NCBI GenBank assembly: GCA_947253655.1
Contig: CAMYAE010000012.1
Span: 1 to 55,247, forward strand
Origin: an uncultured Bacteroidales bacterium
Lineage (GTDB): Bacteria > Bacteroidota > Bacteroidia > Bacteroidales > UBA932
Direction: 5' to 3'
Length of the DNA stretch: 55,247 bases
Shown here: positions 1 through 7,948 of the stretch, piece by piece
Position numbering within the stretch: position 1 is the stretch's first letter
Layout: each line of letters begins with the position of its first letter
Translations under genes and position numbers: made by a program
Notes under the pieces: generated by a model
Database searches by the model: none
What the model saw: the letters and a program-made list of their open reading frames with translations, nothing else
What the model was told of the DNA's origin: nothing

Positions 1-69
1 CGGAGGGGCTTCCTCAAAAGGCGGTCTCCCCAAGCATCCCCTCATCCACATCAAGTCAATGATAGGCAT
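1..69 (-). CDS. possible start of an unknown protein, running off the left edge
   Basis: An open frame on the minus strand starts with ATG at 69 and stays open to the window edge (23 codons, beginning MPIIDLMW). A GGAGG lies 4 nt before the ATG, and the frame begins 28 nt after the stop of the small gene at 98-289. The peptide is too short to recognise and the other frames here carry stops. It may equally be chance or untranslated 3' sequence. Confidence 0.15.
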   Translation of the reverse strand, partial: MPIIDLMWMRGCLGRPPFEEAPP

Positions 70-97
70 AAATCCTCCAACCGGCTACCTTAACAAA

Positions 98-289
98 TTA
101 TTTATTCTTTCTGCATATAAACAAACCCTTTCTACCTGTCCGGAGGCCAATCTGTTCCTCATCGCCATTCAGCGTTTCGGTAATCAGGTCACAAAGGTCA
201 ATTATCTTGTCGGAAGTCTCCAACATCCTTTCAATTACGACTTTCATGTCCGCATTGATATCCGGCTTAAGGTCAGGTTTAGGTTCCAT
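98..289 (-). CDS. small acidic/amphipathic protein of 63 aa, unknown function
   Basis: The 63-aa product starts MEPKPDLKPDINADMKVVIE. An acidic helical stretch full of Ile, Leu and Glu is followed by a short basic tail (RTGRKGLFICRKNK). No signal peptide or membrane segment is visible. A perfect TAnnTTTG box (TATTTTTG at 314-321, minus strand) lies 24 nt before the ATG, which argues for real transcription. The opposite strand also has a longer open frame, but its composition looks like antisense shadow. No family is recognised; the helical part could be a dimerisation segment, which is only inference. Confidence 0.5.
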   Translation of the reverse strand: MEPKPDLKPDINADMKVVIERMLETSDKIIDLCDLITETLNGDEEQIGLRTGRKGLFICRKNK

Positions 290-313
290 ACTATATTATG
301 TAATCTTTTTTTA

Positions 314-321
314 CAAAAATA
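314..321 (-). promoter_or_regulatory. -7 promoter box (TATTTTTG) for the 63-aa gene
   Basis: A perfect match to the Bacteroidetes sigma-ABfr -7 consensus TAnnTTTG, 24 nt upstream of the ATG at 289. The stretch from 322 to 443 holds no gene that I can support. Confidence 0.5.
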
Positions 322-443
322 CATATCATATCCATAATTGTCAATCATAAGAAATGGTGATTTTATCTAAGCATTTATTGTGATATGAACAGCATTTTTC
401 TAAGTATTATATTTTGATTTTCCGATTTTTCAAAGAAAATGAG

Positions 444-451
444 TACTTTTG
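444..451 (+). promoter_or_regulatory. -7 promoter box (TACTTTTG) for the CNNM/CBS gene
   Basis: A perfect TAnnTTTG 16 nt before the ATG at 468, with a weak TTTC at 419-422 in -33 position (21-nt spacer). The box lies inside the N-terminally extended frame that would begin at 414, so it decides the start in favour of 468. Confidence 0.55.
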
Positions 452-467
452 CAACAATTATAATGAC

Positions 468-1517
468 ATGTTACTATTATTGATATTTTTATTCGGTGCG
501 CTGGCGATCTCGTTTTTGTGCTCGCTTTTGGAATCCGTACTGATGTCAGCCCAAGTCTCCTTTATTAACATGAGGGAAGATGAGGGAGATAAAAATGCGG
601 CTCTCTTCCTGCAACTGAAACAGGATATAGACAAACCTATAGCCGCAATATTGTCTTTGAACACAATAGCCAACACCATAGGAGCGGCCGGAGTGGGACA
701 CCAAACCGCAATCCTGTTCGGGAACGAATGGTTTGGGCTGGTCTCAGCCATAATGACGATATTGATACTGGTGTTTTCCGAAATCATTCCTAAGACAATA
801 GGCACTTCCTACTGGAAGCACTTGCTGCCGCTTGCCAATGTAATAAATGCACTTATATATATAATGTTCCCTCTTGTCGTGCTTATCCGTTTCATCAGCC
901 GGCTGTTCTCCCCTAAGGACACCGAATCTTCGGTCAGCAGAGAAGAGGTATCCGCCATGGCAAATATGGGCGAGGAAGAAGGTGTCATCGACAAGAGCGA
1001 GAACAAGGTGATACAGAATATAATGCGGCTTGAAGACATTAAGGCCTATGACGTCATGACCCCGCGTGCAGTGGCCTCTACCGCCCCGGAGTCCATGACA
1101 ATGAAAGAATTCTATAAGAACGAAGAGCTGCTGCACTATTCCAGAATTCCGGTTTACGCCGAATCCCCGGAATATATAACCGGCTACGTAATGAGGTATA
1201 ATATACTTGAAAAATTGGCGGATGACAAATTTGACCTGCCGATAGGAAGCGTGCGCAGGGACATTGAAATGTTCAACGAAGAAATGGCGGTCAGCGATAT
1301 TTGGGAAACCCTCCTGAAGACAAAGAGCCAGATAGGCCTTATAATTGACGAATATGGCTCATTCCAGGGAATAATCACTCTTGAGGACATTATCGAGACT
1401 ATTTTAGGCCTTGAGATAATCGATGAGAACGACACGGTGACCGACCTGCAGCAATATGCCCGCGAGAGGTGGGAAAAGCGACAGAAGAAGTACAAGCAGA
1501 TAAGTCTTCCGGACTAA
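468..1517 (+). CDS. CNNM/CBS-domain transporter-like membrane protein (HlyC/CorC family)
   Basis: A 349-aa inner-membrane protein of the CNNM (DUF21) plus CBS-pair family, whose members are linked to Mg2+/Co2+ efflux or homeostasis. Residues 1 to about 145 form the CNNM domain, with hydrophobic helices, the conserved small-residue loop ESVLMSAQVSF and the run NTIANTIGAAGVG. An acidic helical linker (EVSAMANMGEEEGVID) leads into two CBS motifs, about 193-250 and 265-315, the second ending in the typical IIDEYGSFQGIITLEDIIE. The usual C-terminal CorC_HlyC domain is absent: the protein stops soon after the second CBS motif, so this is the short form. The start at 468 was chosen because a promoter box overlaps the longer frame. 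Its stop overlaps the convergent ATPase stop by 4 nt. The ion it moves cannot be told from sequence. Confidence 0.9.
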   Translation: MLLLLIFLFGALAISFLCSLLESVLMSAQVSFINMREDEGDKNAALFLQLKQDIDKPIAAILSLNTIANTIGAAGVGHQTAILFGNEWFGLVSAIMTILILVFSEIIPKTIGTSYWKHLLPLANVINALIYIMFPLVVLIRFISRLFSPKDTESSVSREEVSAMANMGEEEGVIDKSENKVIQNIMRLEDIKAYDVMTPRAVASTAPESMTMKEFYKNEELLHYSRIPVYAESPEYITGYVMRYNILEKLADDKFDLPIGSVRRDIEMFNEEMAVSDIWETLLKTKSQIGLIIDEYGSFQGIITLEDIIETILGLEIIDENDTVTDLQQYARERWEKRQKKYKQISLPD

Positions 1518-3400
1518 AAGCCCCTAAGCATACGCATTGCATTCAGCACTGCGAGCATTGTCACTCCGACATCGGCAAAGACAGCCATCCACATCGGTGC
1601 AAGCCCGAAACCGGCCAGCACGAGAACGGCTATTTTAATTCCGATTGCAAAAACCACATTCTGCATAGAGATACGGCGGGTCTTCCTTGCAATTTTCAAC
1701 GCCTCAACTATATTTGACGGCCTGTCATTCATCAACACCACATCAGCCGCTTCGATTGCGGCATCCGAGCCAAGCCCACCCATGGCTATGCCAATATCGG
1801 CCCTCGCCAAGACAGGAGCATCGTTGATCCCGTCACCGACAAAGGCAAGAGCCTTGCCCTCCGGCTTTTCCGATAGCAGCCTTTCCACCTCTTCCACCTT
1901 GTCCGCCGGCAAAAGTCCGGCCTTGAATTCCTTTATACCAATTGCAGAGGCCACATCTGCAGCAACTTCCTCCTTATCACCGGTCAGCATAACCAGCCTG
2001 CGAACGCCTTCGGCCGACAAGGACGACACAGTCGGTGCGGCATCCTTCCTGATCCGGTCGGAAATTACGACATGACCCAGATATTCGCCGTTCCGGGCGA
2101 CATGAACAATTGTACCGCTTTTCTCACAAGGCCTCCATTCAACTCCGAGATTATCCATATAACGGCTGTTCCCAACCATTATTTCATCACCGTTGACCAT
2201 CGCCTTTATCCCCTGACCGGAATATTCCTCTATGTCCGACACCGAACATCCGTCATTTTCTTCCGGATAGGCCTCCCTGAGGGATATTGCAATAGGATGC
2301 GTAGAATACCTTTCAACATGGGCTGCAAGGTGAAGAAGCTGATGTTCGCTAATCACTTCGGGGTGTACGGCCGTCACATTGAATACCCCCTCGGTCAAAG
2401 TTCCCGTCTTGTCAAAGACCACGGTATCCGTCTTTGAAAGCAGATCCAGGTAATTGGAGCCTTTCACGAGAATACCTTTTCTCGACGCCGCCCCTATTCC
2501 TCCGAAAAATGTCAGAGGGACAGAAATGACAAGGGCGCAAGGGCAGGAAACGACAAGAAAAGTCAAGGCTCTATATAGCCAGGGAGCGAAAGCCCTCGAA
2601 AAATCTCCTGAAAACAGGGGTGGCAGAAAAGCCAGCACAAACGCAATGGCTACAACTATTGGGGTATATACTTTTGCAAATCTTGTAATGAATTTTTCGC
2701 TTACAGACTTCTTCTCCGCCGCATTCTCCACAAGAGCTATGATTTTTGATGCCGTAGACTCGTCAAAAGCCTTTGTCACCCTGACCTTAAGCATGCCCGA
2801 AAGGTTTACGCAGCCGGACAAGACTTCCTCCCCCTCTCCAAGCCCTACGGGGACGCTTTCCCCTGTAATGGCCACAGTATCGATGCTTGAAGTGCCTTCG
2901 ATAACTATTCCGTCCACAGGGACCCTCTCTCCCGGCATTATAGCTATAACATCACCGGGGACTATCGTATCGGCATTCACCTTTGTGACTTTCCCGTCCC
3001 TGAAAATGTTTGCGGTATCAGGACGGATTTCCATAAGACGTCTTATCGACCGCCGGCTCTTACCCTCCGCAATCTCTTCAAACAGCTCCCCGACACTGAA
3101 AAACAGCATTACGAAAACCGCCTCCGGGAAACAGGTTGCAGCTCCGGGGATGAAACCTATAAGCAAGGCTCCGATTGTCGCCACAGACATCAGCAGGTTT
3201 TCGTCAAAAGGCCTTAGGCTGAATATGCTCTCGGCAGCCTCGGCCAATATCCCGTAACCGACTATAAGATAAGGCACGAGGTATATGATCAACAACTGCC
3301 AGATCTTCAGATCGCAATTCTTTTCGATTATAAATGCAACTATAAGCAAGACAGTTGCAATAATTATCTCTATCAGTCTTTTTTTATTATTTGTTTCCAT
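1514..3400 (-). CDS. heavy-metal translocating P1B-type ATPase (Zn/Cd/Pb class)
   Basis: A 628-aa metal-export ATPase of the inner membrane. Visible motifs are TGES (179-182, actuator), SCPCAL (285-290, metal site in a membrane helix), DKTGT (330-334, phosphorylated Asp330), THP (ATP-binding HP dipeptide), and Lys589 and Asp610 in the last helices. The spacing of the last two matches the Lys/Asp pair used for zinc by ZntA, so I call it ZntA-like rather than a copper pump. There is no N-terminal metal-binding domain with CxxC or a His-rich tail, as is common in short Bacteroidetes members. It is preceded by a Fur-family regulator gene; a perfect TAnnTTTG (3422-3429) and a palindrome (3441-3457) lie directly upstream, which suggests metal-responsive control. 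Confidence 0.93.
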   Translation of the reverse strand: METNNKKRLIEIIIATVLLIVAFIIEKNCDLKIWQLLIIYLVPYLIVGYGILAEAAESIFSLRPFDENLLMSVATIGALLIGFIPGAATCFPEAVFVMLFFSVGELFEEIAEGKSRRSIRRLMEIRPDTANIFRDGKVTKVNADTIVPGDVIAIMPGERVPVDGIVIEGTSSIDTVAITGESVPVGLGEGEEVLSGCVNLSGMLKVRVTKAFDESTASKIIALVENAAEKKSVSEKFITRFAKVYTPIVVAIAFVLAFLPPLFSGDFSRAFAPWLYRALTFLVVSCPCALVISVPLTFFGGIGAASRKGILVKGSNYLDLLSKTDTVVFDKTGTLTEGVFNVTAVHPEVISEHQLLHLAAHVERYSTHPIAISLREAYPEENDGCSVSDIEEYSGQGIKAMVNGDEIMVGNSRYMDNLGVEWRPCEKSGTIVHVARNGEYLGHVVISDRIRKDAAPTVSSLSAEGVRRLVMLTGDKEEVAADVASAIGIKEFKAGLLPADKVEEVERLLSEKPEGKALAFVGDGINDAPVLARADIGIAMGGLGSDAAIEAADVVLMNDRPSNIVEALKIARKTRRISMQNVVFAIGIKIAVLVLAGFGLAPMWMAVFADVGVTMLAVLNAMRMLRGF

Positions 3401-3421
3401 AACAGATTGTTTTTACGGAAA

Positions 3422-3429
3422 CAAAGGTA
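3422..3429 (-). promoter_or_regulatory. -7 promoter box (TACCTTTG) for the P-type ATPase
   Basis: A perfect TAnnTTTG, 21 nt before the ATG at 3400. The palindrome at 3441-3457 begins 11 nt further upstream, where a bound repressor would cover the -33 region. Confidence 0.55.
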
Positions 3430-3440
3430 AGTATTATCAA

Positions 3441-3457
3441 TTGCAACCGGGTTGCAA
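3441..3457. promoter_or_regulatory. palindromic operator TTGCAACC-G-GGTTGCAA
   Basis: A perfect inverted repeat with 8-bp arms and a single central base, in the 63-bp gap between the Fur-family gene (stop at 3464) and the ATPase (start at 3400). The compact odd-centred form is typical of Fur/Zur/PerR operators. Binding by the adjacent Fur-family protein is inferred from position and shape. Confidence 0.6.
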
Positions 3458-3463
3458 ATTTCT

Positions 3464-3886
3464 CTACCTCTTTTTTGCACATTCAGGGCAGATGCCCTTC
3501 AATACATAATTTACAGAATGCAACTCATAGCCGCGGGGAAGATTTGGCCTTGGAATATGCACGTCTTCAACACAGAAACTCTTTTGACATTTTTCACAAT
3601 AGAAATGAGCGTGTGCGTCTTCATCATGGCTTATGTCATGACTTCTGCATAATTCGTATCTCGTGGTTTCGCTCCCGTCTTCAATCCGGTGTACCATTCT
3701 GTTTTTGTCGAACAGACTCAATGCCCTGAATATATTTGACTTATCAATAGTCGGGACAATACTTTCAAGTTCCGATACTGACACCGGTCTTTGGGCATTG
3801 ACCAGAGCCTTGACAACCAATATTCTATTGGAAGTAGGTCTAATGGCGTGTTTTTGAAGTATTTCCTCACATTCTGCCGTGCTCAT
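3464..3886 (-). CDS. Fur-family metal-responsive transcriptional regulator
   Basis: A 140-aa Fur-superfamily DNA-binding protein. The N-terminal half is a winged helix (RPTSNRILVVKAL then IDKSNIFRALSLFDKNRMV). The C-terminal half is the metal and dimerisation domain, with a His-rich stretch at about 82-94, CxxC at 97/100 and CxxC at 133/136; the paired CxxC motifs are the structural zinc site. Whether it senses zinc (Zur), iron or peroxide (PerR) cannot be decided, but the neighbouring Zn/Cd-type exporter points to a divalent metal. An upstream TTG at 3910 would add eight residues, but it sits inside a perfect -7 box (3908-3915), so the ATG at 3886 is preferred. Confidence 0.9.
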   Translation of the reverse strand: MSTAECEEILQKHAIRPTSNRILVVKALVNAQRPVSVSELESIVPTIDKSNIFRALSLFDKNRMVHRIEDGSETTRYELCRSHDISHDEDAHAHFYCEKCQKSFCVEDVHIPRPNLPRGYELHSVNYVLKGICPECAKKR

Positions 3887-3907
3887 AATCCATTTGTATG
3901 TTTGAGT

Positions 3908-3915
3908 CAAATATA
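3908..3915 (-). promoter_or_regulatory. -7 promoter box (TATATTTG) for the Fur-family gene
   Basis: A perfect TAnnTTTG, 21 nt before the ATG at 3886. It overlaps the TTG that would open a longer reading frame and so rules that start out. The remaining gap to 4002 is AT-rich, with an imperfect box TAAATTTT at 3980-3987 that may serve the plus-strand lipid operon. Confidence 0.55.
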
Positions 3916-4002
3916 CGAAAAAAGCATAATTTTATAAAATAAATATTATATTAGTGGTAAATATCACAGATATATATATTAAATTTTATTCAAGGCTAAA
4001 TT

Positions 4003-4701
4003 ATGACACAGGAACAGTCGAAAAGGATACAGACATCAGTGCTAAACAATCTCGAAAAAAAGGTGCTGATATGGATAGCGGAAAGAATGCCGAAATGGGT
4101 AACGTCAGACATGATGACCTATTTTGGCTCCTTTGGAGCAATAGTCATCGCCGCAGGCTACATTCTTTCTGCCAAAAACATCAATTTCCTATGGTTGGCC
4201 TCTGCCGGATTTGTGATAAACTGGTTCGGGGACTCGCTTGACGGCACAATTGCGAGAGTACGCAATCAGCAACGGCCGAAATACGGTTTCTTCCTCGACC
4301 ACAATATAGACTGCCTCAATGAAGCCGTTATGTTCATAGGAGCAGGCCTCTCCCCTCTTATGCACCTGAATATGGCCCTGCTGCTGTATGCCGGCTATAT
4401 GCTTCTTTCGGTCTATGTCTATATAAGCGCCCATCTCAAAGATGAGTTCAGGATTACCTATATAAAAATGGGCCCTACGGAGTTCCGTCTCATAGCCATT
4501 ATCATAAATACGATATTCATATATATACCTGCACTAAGGCAGTTCTCCCTGTCATTTTCCGTCTTAGGCAATGATGTCGAATTCCTGCTTATGGACTGCT
4601 TTGCTGCCGTAATATTCTTGATTTTGCTCGGAGCTTACTCCGTTTCCTTCGTTAAGGATGCGAAACAGTATGCCAAAGAAGAGCCTCTGATAAGGAAATA
4701 A
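4003..4701 (+). CDS. CDP-alcohol phosphatidyltransferase family enzyme
   Basis: A 232-aa integral membrane enzyme that joins a CDP-activated lipid or alcohol to an alcohol acceptor. The signature DxxDGxxAR...GxxxDxxxD is complete: Asp77, Asp80, Gly81, Ala84, Arg85, Gly95, Asp99 and Asp103, with nine residues between the AR and the G. About six hydrophobic segments follow the usual fold, and the length is normal. The acceptor (glycerol phosphate, serine, inositol phosphate and so on) cannot be read from the sequence. It is the first gene of a tight operon: 3 nt separate its stop from an acyltransferase, so a role in making a specific phospholipid is likely. Confidence 0.9.
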   Translation: MTQEQSKRIQTSVLNNLEKKVLIWIAERMPKWVTSDMMTYFGSFGAIVIAAGYILSAKNINFLWLASAGFVINWFGDSLDGTIARVRNQQRPKYGFFLDHNIDCLNEAVMFIGAGLSPLMHLNMALLLYAGYMLLSVYVYISAHLKDEFRITYIKMGPTEFRLIAIIINTIFIYIPALRQFSLSFSVLGNDVEFLLMDCFAAVIFLILLGAYSVSFVKDAKQYAKEEPLIRK

Positions 4702-4704
4702 CTG

Positions 4705-5559
4705 ATGCCGCTGTTTGATAAGGACGAAATCAAGAAAGCCATTCCGGCCTTAGACTGCCGTATCGGTGACAGACTTTGCGAAGGGCTTATGCGGGCTTTG
4801 TCATTAAATGACATCAATGGTCTGTATGACAGAAATTCGGAATTTACTGGTCCTGATTTCGCAAGAGCTGCTCTCAAAGACTGCGGCGTGGATTATTCCG
4901 TGGCGGGTTATGATATTCTGAAAAATATCGAGGGTCCGTTCATCACAATCAGCAACCACCCTTACGGAGCCATTGACGGTCTTATGCTCATGGATTTTGT
5001 CGGGCATCTGTTTCCTGACTACAAAATAATCGTGAACGATATTTTGGCACGGATAAAAACCATGTCCTGCAATTTCATAACCGTAACCCCTACGACAGAT
5101 GCCAAGACGGAGCCGACAAGGGAAAGCCTTTCGGGGATAAGGGCAGCACTTGAGCATATTCATGACGGCAAACCTCTCGGCATATTCCCTTCTGGAGCAG
5201 TGTCCGACCTCATGCCTTTTAAAATGAAAATACAGGATAGGGAATGGCAGATTTCGATTATACGGCTTATCAAGAAAGCTAAACTTCCGATAGTGCCTAT
5301 AAGATTCTTTGACGCTAATTCCGCCTTTTATTATTTGCTCGGACTGATTAACTGGAAGATAAGGGTCACGCGGCTTCCGGCTGAGGTGTTCAACAAAAGA
5401 GGCCGGACGGAGAGGATAGGTGTAGGCAATATAATTCCTGTCTCGGAGCAGGATAGGATTGAGGATATATACCGATACAGAGAATATCTTAGGAGCAGCG
5501 TCTATGATATGAGAGCTTCATCGCTGCAATTCATAAAATCCTCCGAATTATGGAAATAG
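4705..5559 (+). CDS. lysophospholipid acyltransferase-like protein (PlsC superfamily)
   Basis: A 284-aa acyltransferase. The catalytic motif reads SNHPYGAIDG, with His85 and Asp91. It is the HPxGxxDG variant, with five residues between His and Asp instead of four, seen in hemolysin-like and ornithine-lipid-type acyltransferases. A second block, FPSGA (161-165), matches the substrate-binding FPEG/FPSG motif, and IVPIRF (about 195-202) the last conserved block. The substrate is unknown. It follows the phosphatidyltransferase by 3 nt, and its 3' end overlaps the flavoprotein gene by 10 nt, so all three are probably translated from one message. Confidence 0.85.
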   Translation: MPLFDKDEIKKAIPALDCRIGDRLCEGLMRALSLNDINGLYDRNSEFTGPDFARAALKDCGVDYSVAGYDILKNIEGPFITISNHPYGAIDGLMLMDFVGHLFPDYKIIVNDILARIKTMSCNFITVTPTTDAKTEPTRESLSGIRAALEHIHDGKPLGIFPSGAVSDLMPFKMKIQDREWQISIIRLIKKAKLPIVPIRFFDANSAFYYLLGLINWKIRVTRLPAEVFNKRGRTERIGVGNIIPVSEQDRIEDIYRYREYLRSSVYDMRASSLQFIKSSELWK

Positions 5560-6758
5560 CTGTTATTGGAGCAGGGGCTGCCGGCTGTTTCTGTGCGATT
5601 GAGCTAAAACGAAGACATCCCGATGCCTCAATAACCATATATGAAAAAGGCAAGCATCCTATGGCTAAACTGGCCATAACAGGAGGCGGCAGATGCAATA
5701 TCACAAACAGTTTTCGGGATGCTGTCAGCCTGACAAAGATATATCCTCGGGGAGAACGGCTGATGAAGAGGGCATTGAAAGTCTTTGGCAACCGGGAGGC
5801 AATGCAATGGTTTGAAAATGAGGGAGTTTCCCTTACGGTACAAGACGACGGCTGCGTTTTCCCTAAATCCCAGGACGCAATGCAGGTTGTGAGGACATTG
5901 GAAAAGCTCATGAAGGACCTGCATATATCGACCCGCTGCAATCACCGACTTAACGGAGTGTCCGCTTTGGAGCAAGGCGGCTACAGCTTAGAGTTCGGAA
6001 ATGAGGCTGAAATCTGTGCTGACAAGGTTATCGTCGCAACCGGAAGTCCCGACAAGAAGCTATGCGGGATCTTTTCGGCAATGGGGATAGCTACTTTGGA
6101 GCCGGTCCCGTCATTGTTCACATTCAGTCTGTCGGGCGATCCTATTACCGGGCTTATGGGAACGGTAGTGGAAAATGCGGCCACTGCCATTTGCAGCACC
6201 TCTTTCAGAGCCACAGGCCCCTTGCTTATAACGGACTGGGGAATGAGCGGACCTGCAATCCTGAAGCTGTCTTCTTATGCAGCGAGGTACCTTGCGGAGA
6301 CGGGCTACAATGCCCGGCTCTCCATAAATTGGGCCGGCAACAAGTCCGGAGAAGCGGTGCTTAAGGAAATAATAAGGCTTGAGGCCTTATCTCCCAAGAA
6401 ATTAGTGGCATCGACAGGACCGGAATATATCCCTTCAAGACTATGGCAGCACCTCGTATGTGCAAGCGGGGCAAGGCGGGATATAAGGTGGGCGGAAATC
6501 GGCACCAAAGGAAAGAACCGTCTTGTGGAGCAGATTATCAACGATGAGCACAGGATAAACGGTAAAAGCCGCCACAGGGACGAATTTGTCACCTGCGGCG
6601 GCATTTCACTGTCGGAAGTTTCTATGAATACCTTGGAATCCAAGAGATATCCGGGACTTTATTTCATAGGCGAAATGCTTGATGTGGATGCGATAACAGG
6701 TGGCTTCAACCTGCAGGCCGCCTGGTCTACGGCACACATAGCCGCCTCATCCCTGTGA
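5550..6758 (+). CDS. NAD(P)/FAD-dependent oxidoreductase, YhiN/HI0933 family
   Basis: A 402-aa flavoprotein. The N-terminal Rossmann motif GAGAAG (7-12) binds FAD, and the family hallmark AKLAITGGGRCNITN lies near residues 40-54. A C-terminal GLYFIGEMLDVDAITGGFNLQ is the second FAD-contact region typical of HI0933/BaiN-like proteins. Members have been linked to reduction of organic substrates, but most have no known reaction. It starts inside the end of the acyltransferase gene (10-nt overlap), which suggests shared expression; whether it acts on the lipid made upstream is unknown. The stop lies 23 bp from the convergent TMEM43-like gene, with no clear terminator between. Confidence 0.88.
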   Translation: MEIAVIGAGAAGCFCAIELKRRHPDASITIYEKGKHPMAKLAITGGGRCNITNSFRDAVSLTKIYPRGERLMKRALKVFGNREAMQWFENEGVSLTVQDDGCVFPKSQDAMQVVRTLEKLMKDLHISTRCNHRLNGVSALEQGGYSLEFGNEAEICADKVIVATGSPDKKLCGIFSAMGIATLEPVPSLFTFSLSGDPITGLMGTVVENAATAICSTSFRATGPLLITDWGMSGPAILKLSSYAARYLAETGYNARLSINWAGNKSGEAVLKEIIRLEALSPKKLVASTGPEYIPSRLWQHLVCASGARRDIRWAEIGTKGKNRLVEQIINDEHRINGKSRHRDEFVTCGGISLSEVSMNTLESKRYPGLYFIGEMLDVDAITGGFNLQAAWSTAHIAASSL

Positions 6759-6781
6759 ATCCGACATTAAGTTCCCTATTA

Positions 6782-7918
6782 TCAAGCATTTGCCTCGCTT
6801 TTCTTGCCTTTACCCGCAAAGAACACCAGTGCCCCTATTCCGAGTGCAAGCAGCAATATTCCAAGCAACGGACGATAAAACAGCCATGCAATAGCTATTA
6901 CAAGCATTGTCCAGGCAAATGCAACTACCGCAAGCACGATGCCGGCAGCAAGATTGACTATATTCGCCACGAAAGGAATGACTTTGAGTATGGTTATGAC
7001 AATTTCCACTATGCCTTTAAGACCGAAGAAGACCAGAAGCAGGCCGACAAGCCTGAACACCCACAATAAGGTTTTGTTGGTGTCATGCTCCTGCTGGAAC
7101 ATATCTTCCATGGACACCTCACCGGCTTGCAGGAGAGCAAGGGAGTAACCGTTCTTGGCAACGAATTTGTCAAAGGTGGCACCGGAGACGACAGCCATTA
7201 CAGACACCTCTTGCGGCTCTGCCATGGTATAGGTCACTCGGACATCTCCGATCTGAGGACGATATTGGTTAGCTCCGTAATAAATCGTATTTCCCGTCAC
7301 ATGCTTGTAGGCGGTGGTGTCCTTTACCGGCACCTCAACGGGAGTATCGCCCGGTATCTGAGAAACAAGGAACGGCGGCAGGGTGTAAGCTCCGAACTTC
7401 ACATCGGAAGCAAGCTGCGAGGCCTCTTCTATCTGCTCGTTAACCGTGTTCTTACCACGATATTTCGGGTCATTGAATTTATCGGAATCTATCGGATTGT
7501 CAGTCCATTTCCTTTCGTAGGTATAGGTCGTCGTTGTCTCCTGCCCGCCTCCGAACTTGTCTTTCGTCTCTGTATTGGAGTGTTCCACCCACTGGTAGTA
7601 CTCCACATTGCGGTCAAGCCTGATTGCCACAACGTCAATGGCGTTCATCGGATCGGTAAGGTGCTCCGAAGTCTCGGCCATTGCAGTTGCGTGAATCAAC
7701 TTTCCCTCATAGCTGTGGTCCATGGCAGCCACACTCTCCACATGCACCGCCTGCCCCTCGGCCTGCTTGAGCATCTTGTCAGTCTTGACGGCCCTGCCCT
7801 CATTCCACCATAGCAGGACAGTGGCTCCTACGAATAGAATAATTCCGGTTAGAATACCTCTGAAAGAGTTACCGACTCTCTGTCCGTAACTTGTTTTTGT
7901 TGTTGTTTGATAAGCCAT
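6782..7918 (-). CDS. TMEM43 family membrane protein
   Basis: A 378-aa protein with one transmembrane helix near the N-terminus (about 20-42, GILTGIILFVGATVLLWWNEG) and a block of hydrophobic helices at the C-terminus (about 280-370). Between them is a large soluble region. The conserved NEGRAV after the first helix and the overall layout match bacterial TMEM43-like proteins, whose function is not established. It is 30 nt downstream of trpS and probably the last gene of the purN-YhhN-trpS transcript; I see no separate -7 box. Confidence 0.8.
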   Translation of the reverse strand: MAYQTTTKTSYGQRVGNSFRGILTGIILFVGATVLLWWNEGRAVKTDKMLKQAEGQAVHVESVAAMDHSYEGKLIHATAMAETSEHLTDPMNAIDVVAIRLDRNVEYYQWVEHSNTETKDKFGGGQETTTTYTYERKWTDNPIDSDKFNDPKYRGKNTVNEQIEEASQLASDVKFGAYTLPPFLVSQIPGDTPVEVPVKDTTAYKHVTGNTIYYGANQYRPQIGDVRVTYTMAEPQEVSVMAVVSGATFDKFVAKNGYSLALLQAGEVSMEDMFQQEHDTNKTLLWVFRLVGLLLVFFGLKGIVEIVITILKVIPFVANIVNLAAGIVLAVVAFAWTMLVIAIAWLFYRPLLGILLLALGIGALVFFAGKGKKSEANA

Positions 7919-7948
7919 AATTTTTAGGTTATAAAGTTGTTATAAAAG

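Noticed and set aside
59..337. Plus-strand open frame opposite the 63-aa gene
   Set aside because: No -7 box precedes it, and its composition resembles a reverse-strand shadow; the minus frame has a perfect box.
2454..3257. Plus-strand open frame of 267 codons inside the P-type ATPase
   Set aside because: Low-complexity Ser/Thr/Pro-rich product, typical of antisense to a real gene.
7085..7813. Plus-strand open frame of 242 codons antisense to the TMEM43-like gene
   Set aside because: It lacks motifs, and the minus-strand protein has a sound membrane layout with an operon position after trpS.
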